From: an uncultured Clostridia bacterium
Lineage (GTDB): Bacteria > Bacillota > Clostridia > Oscillospirales > Ruminococcaceae
Reading direction: 5' to 3'
NCBI GenBank assembly: GCA_947089135.1
Contig: CAMUJF010000010.1
Span: forward strand, 21,109 to 85,108
DNA: 64,000 nt
The first letter of the stretch is position 1. Every line of letters starts with the position of its first letter. The translations under genes were made by a program, and so were the position numbers. Under the pieces are notes generated by a model. It had not been told where the DNA came from and made no database searches. It worked only from the letters and a program-made list of their open reading frames with translations. Positions 45,895 to 55,079 of this stretch are shown here, piece after piece.

Positions 45895-47175
45895 GTGAAT
45901 TACTGCGAAGCGATGAGTTATATTGAAAGCTTTTCCAAACTTGGAAAGCCCGTAAGCAGTCTTGTCAGATTTGAGAAAATTATGGACGCTCTCGGAAATC
46001 CGCAAAAGGAAATGAATTTTGTTCATGTGGCTGGTACGAACGGAAAAGGGTCGACTGTTCGCATGATAGCGGAAACGCTCACAAGATCCGGATATCGGAC
46101 GGGAGAGTTTACTTCTCCGTATATCAGGGTCTATAATGACAGGATACGCATTGACGGTGTGAACATTTCCGATTCGGAGCTTGCGGAAATCGTAACTCAG
46201 ATACGTCCTATAATAGATGATTTGAGTACTGACTGTTCTCAGTTTGAAATCACGACAGCGATCGCTCTCATTTTCTTTAAGGCAAAAAAATGCAGTATTG
46301 TTGTTATGGAAACCGGTCTTGGAGGCTTGCTTGACTGTACTAATATTATTGAAAAGTCCTGCGTTTCGGTCATAACATCTATATCGCTTGATCATACGGC
46401 GATACTCGGAGATAATGTCGAAAAAATTGCAAGACATAAAGCCGGTATCATTAAGCAAGGCTGTCCTGTAGTAATAGCTCCGTCCCAGAGTAAGGAAGCC
46501 TACGCTGTTGTGTACAGAACAGCCGCTCAGTTCGCTTCAAAGCTTGTCACGCCTAACATAAGCAGACTCATTATCCGGAGCTGCAATCATACAGGCAATA
46601 GTTTTACTTATAGGATGCTGAATTACAAAACTTCTATGGTTGGCAGACATCAGATCGACAATGCGCTTACGGCGATTGAAACGCTGCGCATATTAAAAAA
46701 ACGCGGATTTGGAAGAATTTTTTATCCGCATATCTATAGCGGTATAAAATATGCTGAGGTTCCGAGCAGATGTCAGATAATACGGGGCGATAAGCCTTTC
46801 GTTATGATAGACGGAGCGCATAATCCCGACGGAATGAGGGCGTTGGCTGACTTTATCCGCACAGTTCCAAAAGGTCCGAAAATAATGGTCTGCGGCATGA
46901 TGTCCAACAAGGATTGGCAGACGGCTATAGGCTATATCAGCCGATATATTGACAGAGCGGTCTGTCTTGACGGATTTGCGCAAAATACGGTTTTTGCTCC
47001 AAGACTTGCTGAAATGTTTTCGGAGGGTGAAGTGTCAAATTTGCGTGATGCAGTATCCAGAGCGGTTACTCTTGCTGGAACTGACGGAATGGTCGTTATT
47101 GCGGGATCGCTTTATCTTTCCGCTGCGCTTCGTACTCACGGCGGACTTGAAAATATTAATGATGAAATAGAATAA
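45895..47175 (+). CDS. folC: Folylpolyglutamate synthase / dihydrofolate synthase
   Basis: A 426-residue FolC (Mur ligase fold) that adds glutamate to folates. GTG 45895 is preferred because the protein then opens MNYCEAMSYIES, the typical FolC start, with AAAGGTG 6 bases upstream. Seen are the P-loop VAGTNGKGSTVRMIAETL, FTSPYIRVYNDRI, METGLGGLLDCTN, DHTAILGD and VMIDGAHNPDGM. A folate transporter gene with its riboswitch is also in this window, but not in the same operon. Confidence 0.94.
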   Translation: MNYCEAMSYIESFSKLGKPVSSLVRFEKIMDALGNPQKEMNFVHVAGTNGKGSTVRMIAETLTRSGYRTGEFTSPYIRVYNDRIRIDGVNISDSELAEIVTQIRPIIDDLSTDCSQFEITTAIALIFFKAKKCSIVVMETGLGGLLDCTNIIEKSCVSVITSISLDHTAILGDNVEKIARHKAGIIKQGCPVVIAPSQSKEAYAVVYRTAAQFASKLVTPNISRLIIRSCNHTGNSFTYRMLNYKTSMVGRHQIDNALTAIETLRILKKRGFGRIFYPHIYSGIKYAEVPSRCQIIRGDKPFVMIDGAHNPDGMRALADFIRTVPKGPKIMVCGMMSNKDWQTAIGYISRYIDRAVCLDGFAQNTVFAPRLAEMFSEGEVSNLRDAVSRAVTLAGTDGMVVIAGSLYLSAALRTHGGLENINDEIE

Positions 47176-47196
47176 AAATATGAAAGGATTGATGAA

Positions 47197-48162
47197 ATGG
47201 CGGTTTATTTAGTTGATTTTGAAAATGTTTCTTCGGCGGGAATTTCCGGTATACAAAAGCTTACCAAAGAGGACAAGGTGTATATTTTCTACACTGTAAA
47301 CGCGTCTAATATGTCTTTTGCAGCTCACCTCAACCTTCTTTCCAGCCCTGCTGAGGTGGTGTACTACAACGTTGCGAGCGGAGGAAAAAACGCTCTTGAT
47401 TTCCAGCTTGCAAGCTTTCTTGGATATCTCATATGTCAGGGAAAGGATAAAAAGTTTTGCATTATAAGCAACGACCGCGGTTTTGAGTATGTTAAAACCT
47501 TTTGGGAGCGAAACGGCGCTGCGGCTGATATTTCCATATACGGTGCACCGTCTATAAATCGTTCGCTGCTTGCGGCAGAGAAACCGTTTGCCGCACGTAT
47601 ACAGCAGAATGCGGCACCGTCTGTTCAGCCTTCGGCAGAAGAAATTGTGGCTATCGGAGAAGATACAGTAAAGATTGAAGAGGCAAAAGCTGCTGAAACT
47701 GCTGCAGACACTATAGAAGACGAGCGTACTGCGGAAAAGCCGGTTACCAAAAAACGCGGCAGACCGAGAAGTTCTTCAAAACAGGATAAACAGGGGGATG
47801 CAAAAGACAGAAAGTCGGAAAAGACTGCAAAAACAGAGTCTGCTGCTTCGGAATCCAAGAAAAATGGGTCTGAGGCACAGCTTGTTAAACAGCAAAAGAA
47901 AGAATCCGCTAAAAGTAAGAGCGAGCCTAAGCCCGCGTCGGGTGCAGGGGAGATACCTCCCGGTTTGAAAGGTGCGCTGTCAAAGGCGGGGATCATCGAC
48001 GACGCGGAGATAAGAAATGTTCTCGGACTTCTGAAAAGCGCCGAGGGAAAACAGCAGTTTTATCGCGGTATACTTAAATTTTTTGGCATGGAGCGCGGCG
48101 TTGAGGTTTACAAGGCTGTGCGCCCCGAATATACTAATCTGACAAAGCTTGTTAAGCAGTAA
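47197..48162 (+). CDS. PIN/NYN-like nuclease-fold protein with AT-hook and C-terminal helical domain
   Basis: A 321-residue protein, ribosome binding site GAAAGGATTG. Residues 1-125 look like a PIN/NYN-type nuclease fold, with acidic positions in YLVDFENVSS, ALDFQLASFLG and CIISNDRGFEYVKTFW. A low-complexity Ala/Glu/Lys linker follows (about 130-255), holding the AT-hook-like KKRGRPRSSS (about 187-196), and a short conserved helical domain ends the protein (GLKGALSKAGIIDDAEIRNV). An RNase or DNA-associated nuclease is suggested by fold; no target is known. Starts 21 bases after folC. Confidence 0.65.
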   Translation: MAVYLVDFENVSSAGISGIQKLTKEDKVYIFYTVNASNMSFAAHLNLLSSPAEVVYYNVASGGKNALDFQLASFLGYLICQGKDKKFCIISNDRGFEYVKTFWERNGAAADISIYGAPSINRSLLAAEKPFAARIQQNAAPSVQPSAEEIVAIGEDTVKIEEAKAAETAADTIEDERTAEKPVTKKRGRPRSSSKQDKQGDAKDRKSEKTAKTESAASESKKNGSEAQLVKQQKKESAKSKSEPKPASGAGEIPPGLKGALSKAGIIDDAEIRNVLGLLKSAEGKQQFYRGILKFFGMERGVEVYKAVRPEYTNLTKLVKQ

Positions 48163-48240
48163 AGGGATATATTAGTTATTATACACAGTTTTTTCGGGAA
48201 ATTTTTGTCATGAAAATTTCCCGAAAATTTATGTACGCCC

Positions 48241-48269
48241 TTGATATTAAACGTTTAAAATGATATAAT
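48241..48269 (+). promoter_or_regulatory. Promoter of the cellobiose phosphorylase gene with palindromic operator
   Basis: TTGATA (48241-48246), 17-base spacer, TATAAT (48264-48269). The spacer contains the perfect palindrome TTAAACGTTTAA (48247-48258), with the central CG seen in LacI-family operators, so a sugar-responsive LacI-type repressor is likely to bind between -35 and -10. Confidence 0.65.
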
Positions 48270-48346
48270 AATTTTAATAGTACGGTTTGCGGCAAAATCT
48301 TTTCAGTCGTAAAAACCGTCACAAGCAGAAAGGATGGTCTTTTCAG

Positions 48347-50821
48347 ATGAAATTCGGATTCTATGACGACGCAAACAAGGAGTATGTCATCACTTCCCCG
48401 AAAACCCCTTATCCATGGATAAACTATCTCGGCACACAGGATTTCTTCGGACTTATTTCCAATACCGCAGGCGGCTATAACTTTTATAAAGACGCACGTC
48501 TTGCCCGTATCACACGTTATCGCTATAACAACGTTCCTGCCGACGCGGGCGGACGTTATTTCTACATAAACGACGGCGGTACTGTATGGAATCCAGGCTG
48601 GGCTCCCGTAAAGACCGACCTTGACGACTATAAGTGCCGCCACGGTATGGGTTACACCGTTATTAGCGGCAAGAAAAATGATCTTTCCGCAGAGGCAACA
48701 TTTTTTGTTCCCCAGAATTTTACGGGCGAGGTTCAGAAGCTTGTTCTTAAGAATGAGGGCAACGCTCCCAAAACTTTTAAGTTATTCTCATTTATCGAAT
48801 GGTGCCTTTGGGACGCTCAGGACGATTCCACAAACTTCCAGAGAAATTTTAACACAGGCGAGGTTGAACTTGAGAAAAACGGCGCGGTGATTTATCACAA
48901 GACCGAGTACAAGGAAAGAAGAAATCATTTCGCATTTTATGCTGTAAATGGCACTGTAGACGGTTACGATACCGACCGCGAGACCTTTATGGGCGATATT
49001 TATCACGATTTCCACAATCCTCAGACTGTTATGGACGGAAAGCCCGCAAATTCCGTTGCTGACGGTTGGTCTCCCATTGCTTCCCAGTATAAGGAAATTA
49101 CACTTGCGGCAGGTGAAGAAAAAACTCTTGTGTTCATTCTCGGCTACGTTGAGAATCCTTATCCCGAAAAGTTCAATGCTGACGGAACAATGAACAAGTC
49201 CAAGGCTTACGAGATGATGAAAAAATTTGACACTGCGGAGAAAGCTGACGCCGCTCTTGCGGAACTTAAAAAGACATGGGACGATTTGCTTGCAAAGTAC
49301 ACGCTCGATTCTCCCGACGAAAAGCTCAACAGGCAGGTCAACATCTGGAATCAGTACCAGTGTATGGTAACGTTTAATATGTCACGCTCTGCTTCGTATT
49401 TTGAAAGCGGCATAGGCAGAGGTATGGGATTCCGCGACTCCAATCAGGATTTGCTTGGCTTTGTACACCAGATTCCCGAAAGAGCGCGTGAGAGAATTCT
49501 TGACATTGCGGCAACTCAGCTTGAGGACGGCGGCAACTACCACCAATATCAGCCTCTCACCAAAAAGGGCAACGATGCTGCTGGTACGAATTTCAATGAT
49601 GATCCGCTCTGGATGATTTTGTCAACCGCTGCATACATCAAGGAAACAGGCGATTACGACATTCTCAAGGAACAGGTGGATTACAAGAACGATCCCGCTC
49701 TTGCACAGCCGCTGCTCGACCACTTGAAGAGAAGCTTTTATCATGTTGTGAACAATAAGGGTCCTCACGGTCTGCCTCTTATCGGACGTGCCGACTGGAA
49801 CGACTGCCTGAACCTTAACTGCTTCTCCCGTGTTCCTGGCGAGAGCTTCCAGAATACAGCAAGCAACATTGCCAAGGAGGTAAATCCCGAAACTGGCGCG
49901 CCCCTTAATGAGGAGACTGCAGAGTCCGTAATGATCGCGGGTATGTTTACCTACATCGGACCCGAGTACGTTGAGCTTTGCCGCAGAATGGGCGATAACG
50001 CTGAGGCTGACAAGGCACAGGCTGAAATAGACAAGATGAAAGAGGCTATCGTTAAGTACGGCTGGGACGGCGAATGGTTCCTCCGTGCATACGACGCGTA
50101 CGGCAAAAAGGTCGGCTCTAACGAAAATAAAGAAGGCAAGATATTTATTGAACCCCAGGGCTTCTGCGTAATGTCTGATGTGGGCGGAAAAGAGTTCACC
50201 GAAAAGACTATGGCGAGCATCGACAAGTATCTCGGCACAGAGCATGGTTTGGTACTTAATAATCCTGCTTTCACAAGTTATATCGTTGAGTACGGAGAGA
50301 TATCCACATATCCCGGCGGTTACAAGGAAAACGCAGGTATTTTCTGTCACAACAACGCTTGGATAATGTGCGCCGCTGCACACGCAGGCATGGGCGACAC
50401 GGCGTTCGATTACTATACAAGGATCGCCCCTGCTTATCAGGAGGACGAAAAGCTCCACCGCACAGAGCCGTATGTATACGCGCAGATGATCGCTGGCAAG
50501 GACGCTAAGCGTTTCGGCGAGGCTAAGAACAGCTGGCTGACAGGTACTGCTGCATGGAATTTTGTGGCAATTTCCCAGTACATTCTGGGTATCATTCCCG
50601 ACTATGACGGACTGAAGATAGATCCATCTATACCAAAGGCTTGGGACGGTTATTCGGTATCCCGCTATTTCCGCGGAGCTACCTTTAATATCAAGATAGA
50701 AAATCCCGATCATGTTTCAAAGGGTATCAAGTCTGTTACCGTTGACGGCAAGGTTATTGACGGAAACGTTATTAAAGACATTACAAGCGGTACTCACGAA
50801 GTAGTTGCTGTAATGGGTTAA
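48347..50821 (+). CDS. Cellobiose phosphorylase (GH94)
   Basis: An 824-residue GH94 enzyme that splits cellobiose with phosphate to glucose 1-phosphate and glucose in the cytosol, saving ATP in cellulose users. It opens MKFGFYDDANKEYVITSPKT, with PYPWINYLGTQDFFGLIS next, a signature of cellobiose phosphorylases. Active-site regions include GRGMGFRDSNQDLLGF and GRADWNDCLNL with the general acid Asp. The length is usual. ATG 48347 lies 10-12 bases after AGAAAGGATG; the frame is open upstream without homology. No signal peptide. Cellodextrin phosphorylase or laminaribiose phosphorylase are less likely alternatives. Confidence 0.93.
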   Translation: MKFGFYDDANKEYVITSPKTPYPWINYLGTQDFFGLISNTAGGYNFYKDARLARITRYRYNNVPADAGGRYFYINDGGTVWNPGWAPVKTDLDDYKCRHGMGYTVISGKKNDLSAEATFFVPQNFTGEVQKLVLKNEGNAPKTFKLFSFIEWCLWDAQDDSTNFQRNFNTGEVELEKNGAVIYHKTEYKERRNHFAFYAVNGTVDGYDTDRETFMGDIYHDFHNPQTVMDGKPANSVADGWSPIASQYKEITLAAGEEKTLVFILGYVENPYPEKFNADGTMNKSKAYEMMKKFDTAEKADAALAELKKTWDDLLAKYTLDSPDEKLNRQVNIWNQYQCMVTFNMSRSASYFESGIGRGMGFRDSNQDLLGFVHQIPERARERILDIAATQLEDGGNYHQYQPLTKKGNDAAGTNFNDDPLWMILSTAAYIKETGDYDILKEQVDYKNDPALAQPLLDHLKRSFYHVVNNKGPHGLPLIGRADWNDCLNLNCFSRVPGESFQNTASNIAKEVNPETGAPLNEETAESVMIAGMFTYIGPEYVELCRRMGDNAEADKAQAEIDKMKEAIVKYGWDGEWFLRAYDAYGKKVGSNENKEGKIFIEPQGFCVMSDVGGKEFTEKTMASIDKYLGTEHGLVLNNPAFTSYIVEYGEISTYPGGYKENAGIFCHNNAWIMCAAAHAGMGDTAFDYYTRIAPAYQEDEKLHRTEPYVYAQMIAGKDAKRFGEAKNSWLTGTAAWNFVAISQYILGIIPDYDGLKIDPSIPKAWDGYSVSRYFRGATFNIKIENPDHVSKGIKSVTVDGKVIDGNVIKDITSGTHEVVAVMG

Positions 50822-50859
50822 GCGGATTTTCAGCAGACCAAAAAGGCATATCGTAAATT

Positions 50860-50895
50860 CTCTTAGTCCCCCTCATGGGGGGCGAGAGAGTTATT
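50860..50895 (+). terminator. Likely terminator of the cellobiose phosphorylase gene
   Basis: CTCT with AGAG and CCCCC (50868-50872) with GGGGG (50877-50881), loop TCAT, followed by TTATTTTA. The T tract is weak. Confidence 0.6.
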
Positions 50896-50967
50896 TTACC
50901 TCACACTTTATGGGGTGTAAATGTCGAAATGTTTTTGAGTAAAATTATTTATGAAAGGAGAATTTGT

Positions 50968-51021
50968 GTGAAAATCAAAATGAGTAAAGTAAATACCTTT
51001 TATGTGGTGATTGCAGGCTGA
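50968..51021 (+). CDS. Putative leader peptide (17 codons)
   Basis: AAAGGAG (50954-50960) is followed 7 bases later by GTG 50968; the frame codes MKIKMSKVNTFYVVIAG and stops at 51019-51021. Codons 7 to 12 lie on the 5' arm of the long hairpin that ends just before the next gene. This is the layout of ribosome-mediated attenuation leaders. Not proven to be translated. Confidence 0.5.
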   Translation: MKIKMSKVNTFYVVIAG

Positions 51022-51080
51022 CCGGGAGGTTAGTACTGCTGCTGCATAAACAGTCGCCTCCCAAAAGGTATTTACTTTTT
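50986..51080 (+). promoter_or_regulatory. Attenuator-like hairpin before the RNHCP gene
   Basis: AAAGTAAATACCTTTT (50986-51001) pairs perfectly (16 pairs) with 51063-51078; GGGAGG (51024-51029) with CCTCCC (51057-51062) stacks inside. A short T run (51076-51080) follows, and then AGGAGG (51081-51086), the ribosome binding site of the RNHCP gene. The fold may stop transcription or block translation unless a ribosome on the leader peptide opens it. Confidence 0.75.
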
Positions 51081-51093
51081 AGGAGGAATCATC

Positions 51094-51519
51094 TTGAACA
51101 GAGAAAACAAAAGAAAAACATTTGAAAAGGGTTACTATAAAAATCACGCCTGCAAGGACGTTTTTACCTGTAAGGTCTGCGGACGGCAGATAGTTCCGGA
51201 GGGCGCGGGAAGCGAGCACAGAAATCATTGTCCCAACTGCTTGTCAAGTTTGCACGTGGACAACGAGCCGGGAGACCGCGAGTCCGACTGCGGCGGCATA
51301 ATGGAGCCTGTGGCGGTCTGGATAAAGAAAAACGGCGAATGGTCGGTTATACACCGATGCAAACGCTGCGGTAAATTTACCGCGAACCGAACTGCTGCCG
51401 ATGATAACCCTATGAAGCTTATGTCTATTGCAATGAAGCCGATTGCTAATCCGCCTTTCCCCATTGAGTTCATTGAAGAACTTACGATGCAAATGGGCGG
51501 AAGCGGTTCTATACAATAA
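51094..51519 (+). CDS. RNHCP-domain zinc-binding protein
   Basis: A 141-residue protein starting at TTG with AGGAGG 7 bases upstream. The domain has FTCKVCGRQIVPEG, EHRNHCPNCLSSLH (the RNHCP motif that names the family) and HRCKRCGKFTANRTAADD, with Cys pairs that suggest two zinc sites. The family is widespread in bacteria and its role is unknown. The leader peptide and attenuator upstream suggest a product needed under translation stress; a terminator follows at 51526. Confidence 0.88.
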   Translation: MNRENKRKTFEKGYYKNHACKDVFTCKVCGRQIVPEGAGSEHRNHCPNCLSSLHVDNEPGDRESDCGGIMEPVAVWIKKNGEWSVIHRCKRCGKFTANRTAADDNPMKLMSIAMKPIANPPFPIEFIEELTMQMGGSGSIQ

Positions 51520-51525
51520 TGACAA

Positions 51526-51566
51526 CGGGATTGCTGCTTATTGAGCGGCAATCCCGATTTTATATT
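51526..51566 (+). terminator. Intrinsic terminator of the RNHCP gene
   Basis: CGGGATTGC (51526-51534) and GCAATCCCG (51548-51556) followed by ATTTTATATTTTTTT. Confidence 0.9.
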
Positions 51567-51619
51567 TTTTTCACAAAAATGCGTTCCTTTCATAAAATAA
51601 AGTGAAAGGAGCGTTTTTT

Positions 51620-51973
51620 ATGCTTGAAATAAAACTTTTACTGCTTTTTGGAATATGTCTTGCAGCTGTGCTGATAAACGGCTTGGTAATAGTAAAATTT
51701 TATGCGTCAGGTAACAGAGAAACTGTTCCTGTTGTGGTAATTCCGCTTACAAGGAATATGGAAACTCCGGAATTTATTGTGAGGAACTGCGTTTACAGGA
51801 TCGCGGAAAAGTGTCCGGAAACGATAGTTGCTGCGGTGAACTTTGATGCGGACAGCGAGACTCTGAACATTTTTGAAAAACTTATGGAACATTCATGCAG
51901 ATATGAATTAGTTGAAGCAGAGGAATGTTCGGAAAATATCTGCAATATTTTGGGAAATTTAATATCATTATAA
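51620..51973 (+). CDS. Small membrane-anchored hypothetical protein
   Basis: 117 residues; ATG 51620 has AAAGGAG 8 bases upstream. A membrane segment covers about residues 4-26 (KLLLLFGICLAAVLINGLVI), followed by a small soluble domain with strand-like VPVVVIPLTRN and CVYRIAEKCPETIVAAVNF and several cysteines. No family is recognised. Standalone gene before recD2. Confidence 0.7.
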   Translation: MLEIKLLLLFGICLAAVLINGLVIVKFYASGNRETVPVVVIPLTRNMETPEFIVRNCVYRIAEKCPETIVAAVNFDADSETLNIFEKLMEHSCRYELVEAEECSENICNILGNLISL

Positions 51974-52025
51974 AAATAGTAAAAAAGGTAGTGAACGGAA
52001 ACCGATTGGACGACAAGTTTTTGTA

Positions 52026-52055
52026 TTGACTTTTTCATATATCGTGTGCTATAAT
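52026..52055 (+). promoter_or_regulatory. Promoter of the recD2 operon
   Basis: TTGACT (52026-52031), 18-base spacer, TATAAT (52050-52055). Confidence 0.7.
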
Positions 52056-52103
52056 AAAAATGTATATGCAGTTTATACCAATTTTGCGGTATAGTTTGGG
52101 GGT

Positions 52104-54332
52104 ATGACAGTGGACGGCGAAAACTTGATAAAGCTCGAGGGTGTAGTGGATACAGTGCTGTTCAGTAATCCCGCCAACGGATATGTGGTTCTTGACCTTG
52201 ATGTTAACAGTGATTACGTTACAGTCGTAGGTGAGCTTGGCAACATCGAGGAAGGCGAGGAACTGATAGTTTCCGGAGCCTATACAAAGCACGCAAAATT
52301 CGGTATGCAGTTCAGGGCAAGCTATTGTGAGAGAAAGATGCCAGCCACTACAAACGCAATACTGAAATATCTTTCATCGGGGGCTTTAAAGGGAATAGGC
52401 AGAACGCTTGCGGGACGTATTGTTGAAGAATTCGGGGACAAAGCTCTGGACGTTATAGAAAATGAACCCGAACGTCTTGTATGCGTAAAGGGGATAACGC
52501 CCTCAAAGGCTGAAGAAATATCAATGGATTTCAAGCGTGTATTCGGTATGCGTGCGCTGATGATATTTCTTTCACAGTACAATATTCCTCCGTCCGCGGC
52601 GGTAGCAGCATGGAAAAAATGGGGGCAGTATGCAGTCGAGATAATCAAGGAAAATCCATATATGCTATGCGGAAACGGCATAGAGCTTGAATTTGATAAG
52701 GCTGAGGGTATGGCCGTAAAGACAGGCTATCCGATGAACGGAGAGGCTCGTATTTCTGCCGGGATAACGTATATTCTTGTGAACAATACATTTTCGGGAC
52801 ACACCTGTTTGCCTGAGGACAGGCTTAAGTCCACCGCTTTGAAGCTTCTTGAAATAGATGATGAGCTCTTTGAAAAATGTATGGAGAGCCGATGTTCCGA
52901 GGGGGATTTTGTTCGGTACGAAAAGGACGGCAGGAATTTTATATATCTAAGCGACTACTTTAATGCGGAGCAGTACATCACCGGACGCCTTGCCGTCATG
53001 AGCGGCAGCCTTAAGGATACAGGTATCGACTACAAAAAGCTGATAGATATTGAGGAAAAAACCAAGGTCATTACATATGCCGAGCAGCAGAGGAAAGCTA
53101 TTTCGCTGGCTTTGTCACAGGGCTTTATGATACTTACGGGGGGACCCGGAACAGGAAAGACGACTACCCTGAAAGCCATTATTTCCCTGTACGAGCAAAG
53201 AGGGCTGAAAGTAATGATAGCCGCTCCTACGGGAAAGGCTGCTAAACGTATTTCCGATCTTACAGGATACGAAGCCAAGACAATACACCGTATGCTTGAA
53301 GTCATGTTTGACGGCGGAGGAAAGCCCCGCTTCAAGCATGACGACAACAATCCGATATCATGTGATGTAATGATAGTAGACGAAATGTCAATGGTAGACA
53401 CGCTGCTGTTCGAGGCTTTGCTGCGGGCATTGAAGCTTTCCTGCCGATTGATAATGGTGGGTGACAGCGATCAGCTTCCGTCGGTGGGGGCGGGAAATAT
53501 TCTGAAAGACATGATAGACTGCGGAAAGCTTCCTGTGGTAAAGCTGACAGAAATTTTTCGCCAGGCTCAGCAAAGCTGTATCATTACAAATGCGCATAAA
53601 ATAGTAAACGGTGAGCAGCCGGATATGTCCCGTGCGGACAGCGATTTCTTTTTTATGCAGCGGCTTGACTATGAATCTGCGTCGGATACGGTGGTTGAGC
53701 TTGCGGCAGAGCGGCTGCCCGCGGCGTACGGCTTTGCTTCATCTGACGATATACAGGTGCTTTGTCCGTCAAGAAAAGGCGCGCTGGGAGTCGTCGAAAT
53801 GAACAAGGTACTGCAGCTTGCTTTGAATCCTCCGAAAAAGGACAAGACCGAGATAAGGGGAGTTATGTATAATTTCCGTCCTGACGACAAGGTGATGCAG
53901 GTCAAGAACAATTATGATATTGAGTGGACAAAGGGCATGGAAAAAGGTACTGGTATTTTTAACGGCGATATTGGAATAATTTTAAAGACGGTAAAAGCCG
54001 AGAGCAAGATATATATTGATTTTGACGGACGCGTTGCTGAATATACGTATGAAATGCTCGACCAGCTTGAGCTTGCATATGCAATTTCGGTACACAAAAG
54101 TCAGGGAAGCGAGTTTAACTCGGTAATAATCCCGTTGCTGGGAGGTTTTGAGAAGCTTTATTACCGTAACCTTTTGTATACTGCTGTTACAAGAGCGAAA
54201 AAACTGCTGATAATTGTAGGGTCGAGGCGTGTTGTGGAATCAATGGTAAATAATAATCGCAGAACGTTAAGATACTCCTGCCTGAGACATATGCTTGAAA
54301 AGGAGATTGGACATGACGAAAATAACGGTTAA
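52104..54332 (+). CDS. recD2: SF1 DNA helicase RecD2
   Basis: A 742-residue RecD2-type 5'-3' helicase not associated with RecBC. An N-terminal OB-like domain and helix-hairpin-helix region (about 1-190) precede the helicase core: Walker A TGGPGTGKTTTLKA (about 345), IVDEMSMVDT (Walker B), MVGDSDQLPSVGAG, and the late motif VHKSQGSEFNSVIIPL with YTAVTRAKKLL. Its 3' end overlaps comFC by 20 bases. Confidence 0.95.
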   Translation: MTVDGENLIKLEGVVDTVLFSNPANGYVVLDLDVNSDYVTVVGELGNIEEGEELIVSGAYTKHAKFGMQFRASYCERKMPATTNAILKYLSSGALKGIGRTLAGRIVEEFGDKALDVIENEPERLVCVKGITPSKAEEISMDFKRVFGMRALMIFLSQYNIPPSAAVAAWKKWGQYAVEIIKENPYMLCGNGIELEFDKAEGMAVKTGYPMNGEARISAGITYILVNNTFSGHTCLPEDRLKSTALKLLEIDDELFEKCMESRCSEGDFVRYEKDGRNFIYLSDYFNAEQYITGRLAVMSGSLKDTGIDYKKLIDIEEKTKVITYAEQQRKAISLALSQGFMILTGGPGTGKTTTLKAIISLYEQRGLKVMIAAPTGKAAKRISDLTGYEAKTIHRMLEVMFDGGGKPRFKHDDNNPISCDVMIVDEMSMVDTLLFEALLRALKLSCRLIMVGDSDQLPSVGAGNILKDMIDCGKLPVVKLTEIFRQAQQSCIITNAHKIVNGEQPDMSRADSDFFFMQRLDYESASDTVVELAAERLPAAYGFASSDDIQVLCPSRKGALGVVEMNKVLQLALNPPKKDKTEIRGVMYNFRPDDKVMQVKNNYDIEWTKGMEKGTGIFNGDIGIILKTVKAESKIYIDFDGRVAEYTYEMLDQLELAYAISVHKSQGSEFNSVIIPLLGGFEKLYYRNLLYTAVTRAKKLLIIVGSRRVVESMVNNNRRTLRYSCLRHMLEKEIGHDENNG

Positions 54333-55053
54333 CGGCATTAAGCTGTTCGTTTTGGACATACTGTTCCCGTCAAGATGTCCGTTCTGCGGGGAATTTATCA
54401 TGTGGAACGAGCTTTGCTGCGAAAGCTGCCGTGAAGCCCTCACCGCTGCAAACGATGTGATATGCAGGAAATGCGGTCAGGACAAATGCCGATGCAACGA
54501 AAAGCGCTCTTTTGACGCGGTGTACGGCTCTTATTTCTTTGACGATGAAAATGTCGCAGGCGCGGTCTACCGCTTTAAGCACGAGGGCGAGAGCAACCTT
54601 GCCGAACTTGCGGCGGCTGATACCGTCCGGCATATGAAAGCCGAGGAAATGCCGTTACCGGATTTCATTGTTCCTGTTCCCATGAGTGTGAAAAAACGTA
54701 TAGCGAGAGGTCACAATCAGGCGGAACTGTTTGGAAAAATTCTCGGCAAAGCATTAAAAATACCAATGAGACGCGATATACTGTTCAAAATAGACACAAA
54801 GGACGAGCAGCACAAGCATACCGAAGCGGAGCGAAAGAAACGTGTAAAAACCCTGTTTTACGGCGGAAATGCGGATTTGTCTGGAAAAAGCGTTTTGCTT
54901 TGCGACGACGTTATGACCACCGGTTCGACTTTGAACGAGTGCGCGGCAATACTTAAAAACGCAGGGGCTGAGCTGGTTATCGTCTCCGTTTGCGCGGTGA
55001 CAAGACTTAACGGACAGAATTCATCTGACAAAAAACATATGCGAAAGGAGTAG
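54313..55053 (+). CDS. comFC: ComF-family phosphoribosyltransferase-like protein
   Basis: A 246-residue ComFC: N-terminal zinc ribbon (RCPFCGEF, CCESC, CRKCGQDKC) and a phosphoribosyltransferase domain with the PRPP loop LLCDDVMTTGSTLNEC. In competent bacteria it acts with the ComFA translocase in DNA uptake; it is also kept in non-competent clostridia. ATG 54313 follows AGGAG within the recD2 3' end. Confidence 0.92.
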   Translation: MTKITVNGIKLFVLDILFPSRCPFCGEFIMWNELCCESCREALTAANDVICRKCGQDKCRCNEKRSFDAVYGSYFFDDENVAGAVYRFKHEGESNLAELAAADTVRHMKAEEMPLPDFIVPVPMSVKKRIARGHNQAELFGKILGKALKIPMRRDILFKIDTKDEQHKHTEAERKKRVKTLFYGGNADLSGKSVLLCDDVMTTGSTLNECAAILKNAGAELVIVSVCAVTRLNGQNSSDKKHMRKE

Positions 55054-55079
55054 TGCTCCTGTCGGAGCATGATTGGATT

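Noticed and set aside
49622..50713. A 363-codon minus-strand frame
   Set aside because: Antisense of the cellobiose phosphorylase gene, whose codon bias leaves the opposite frame open.
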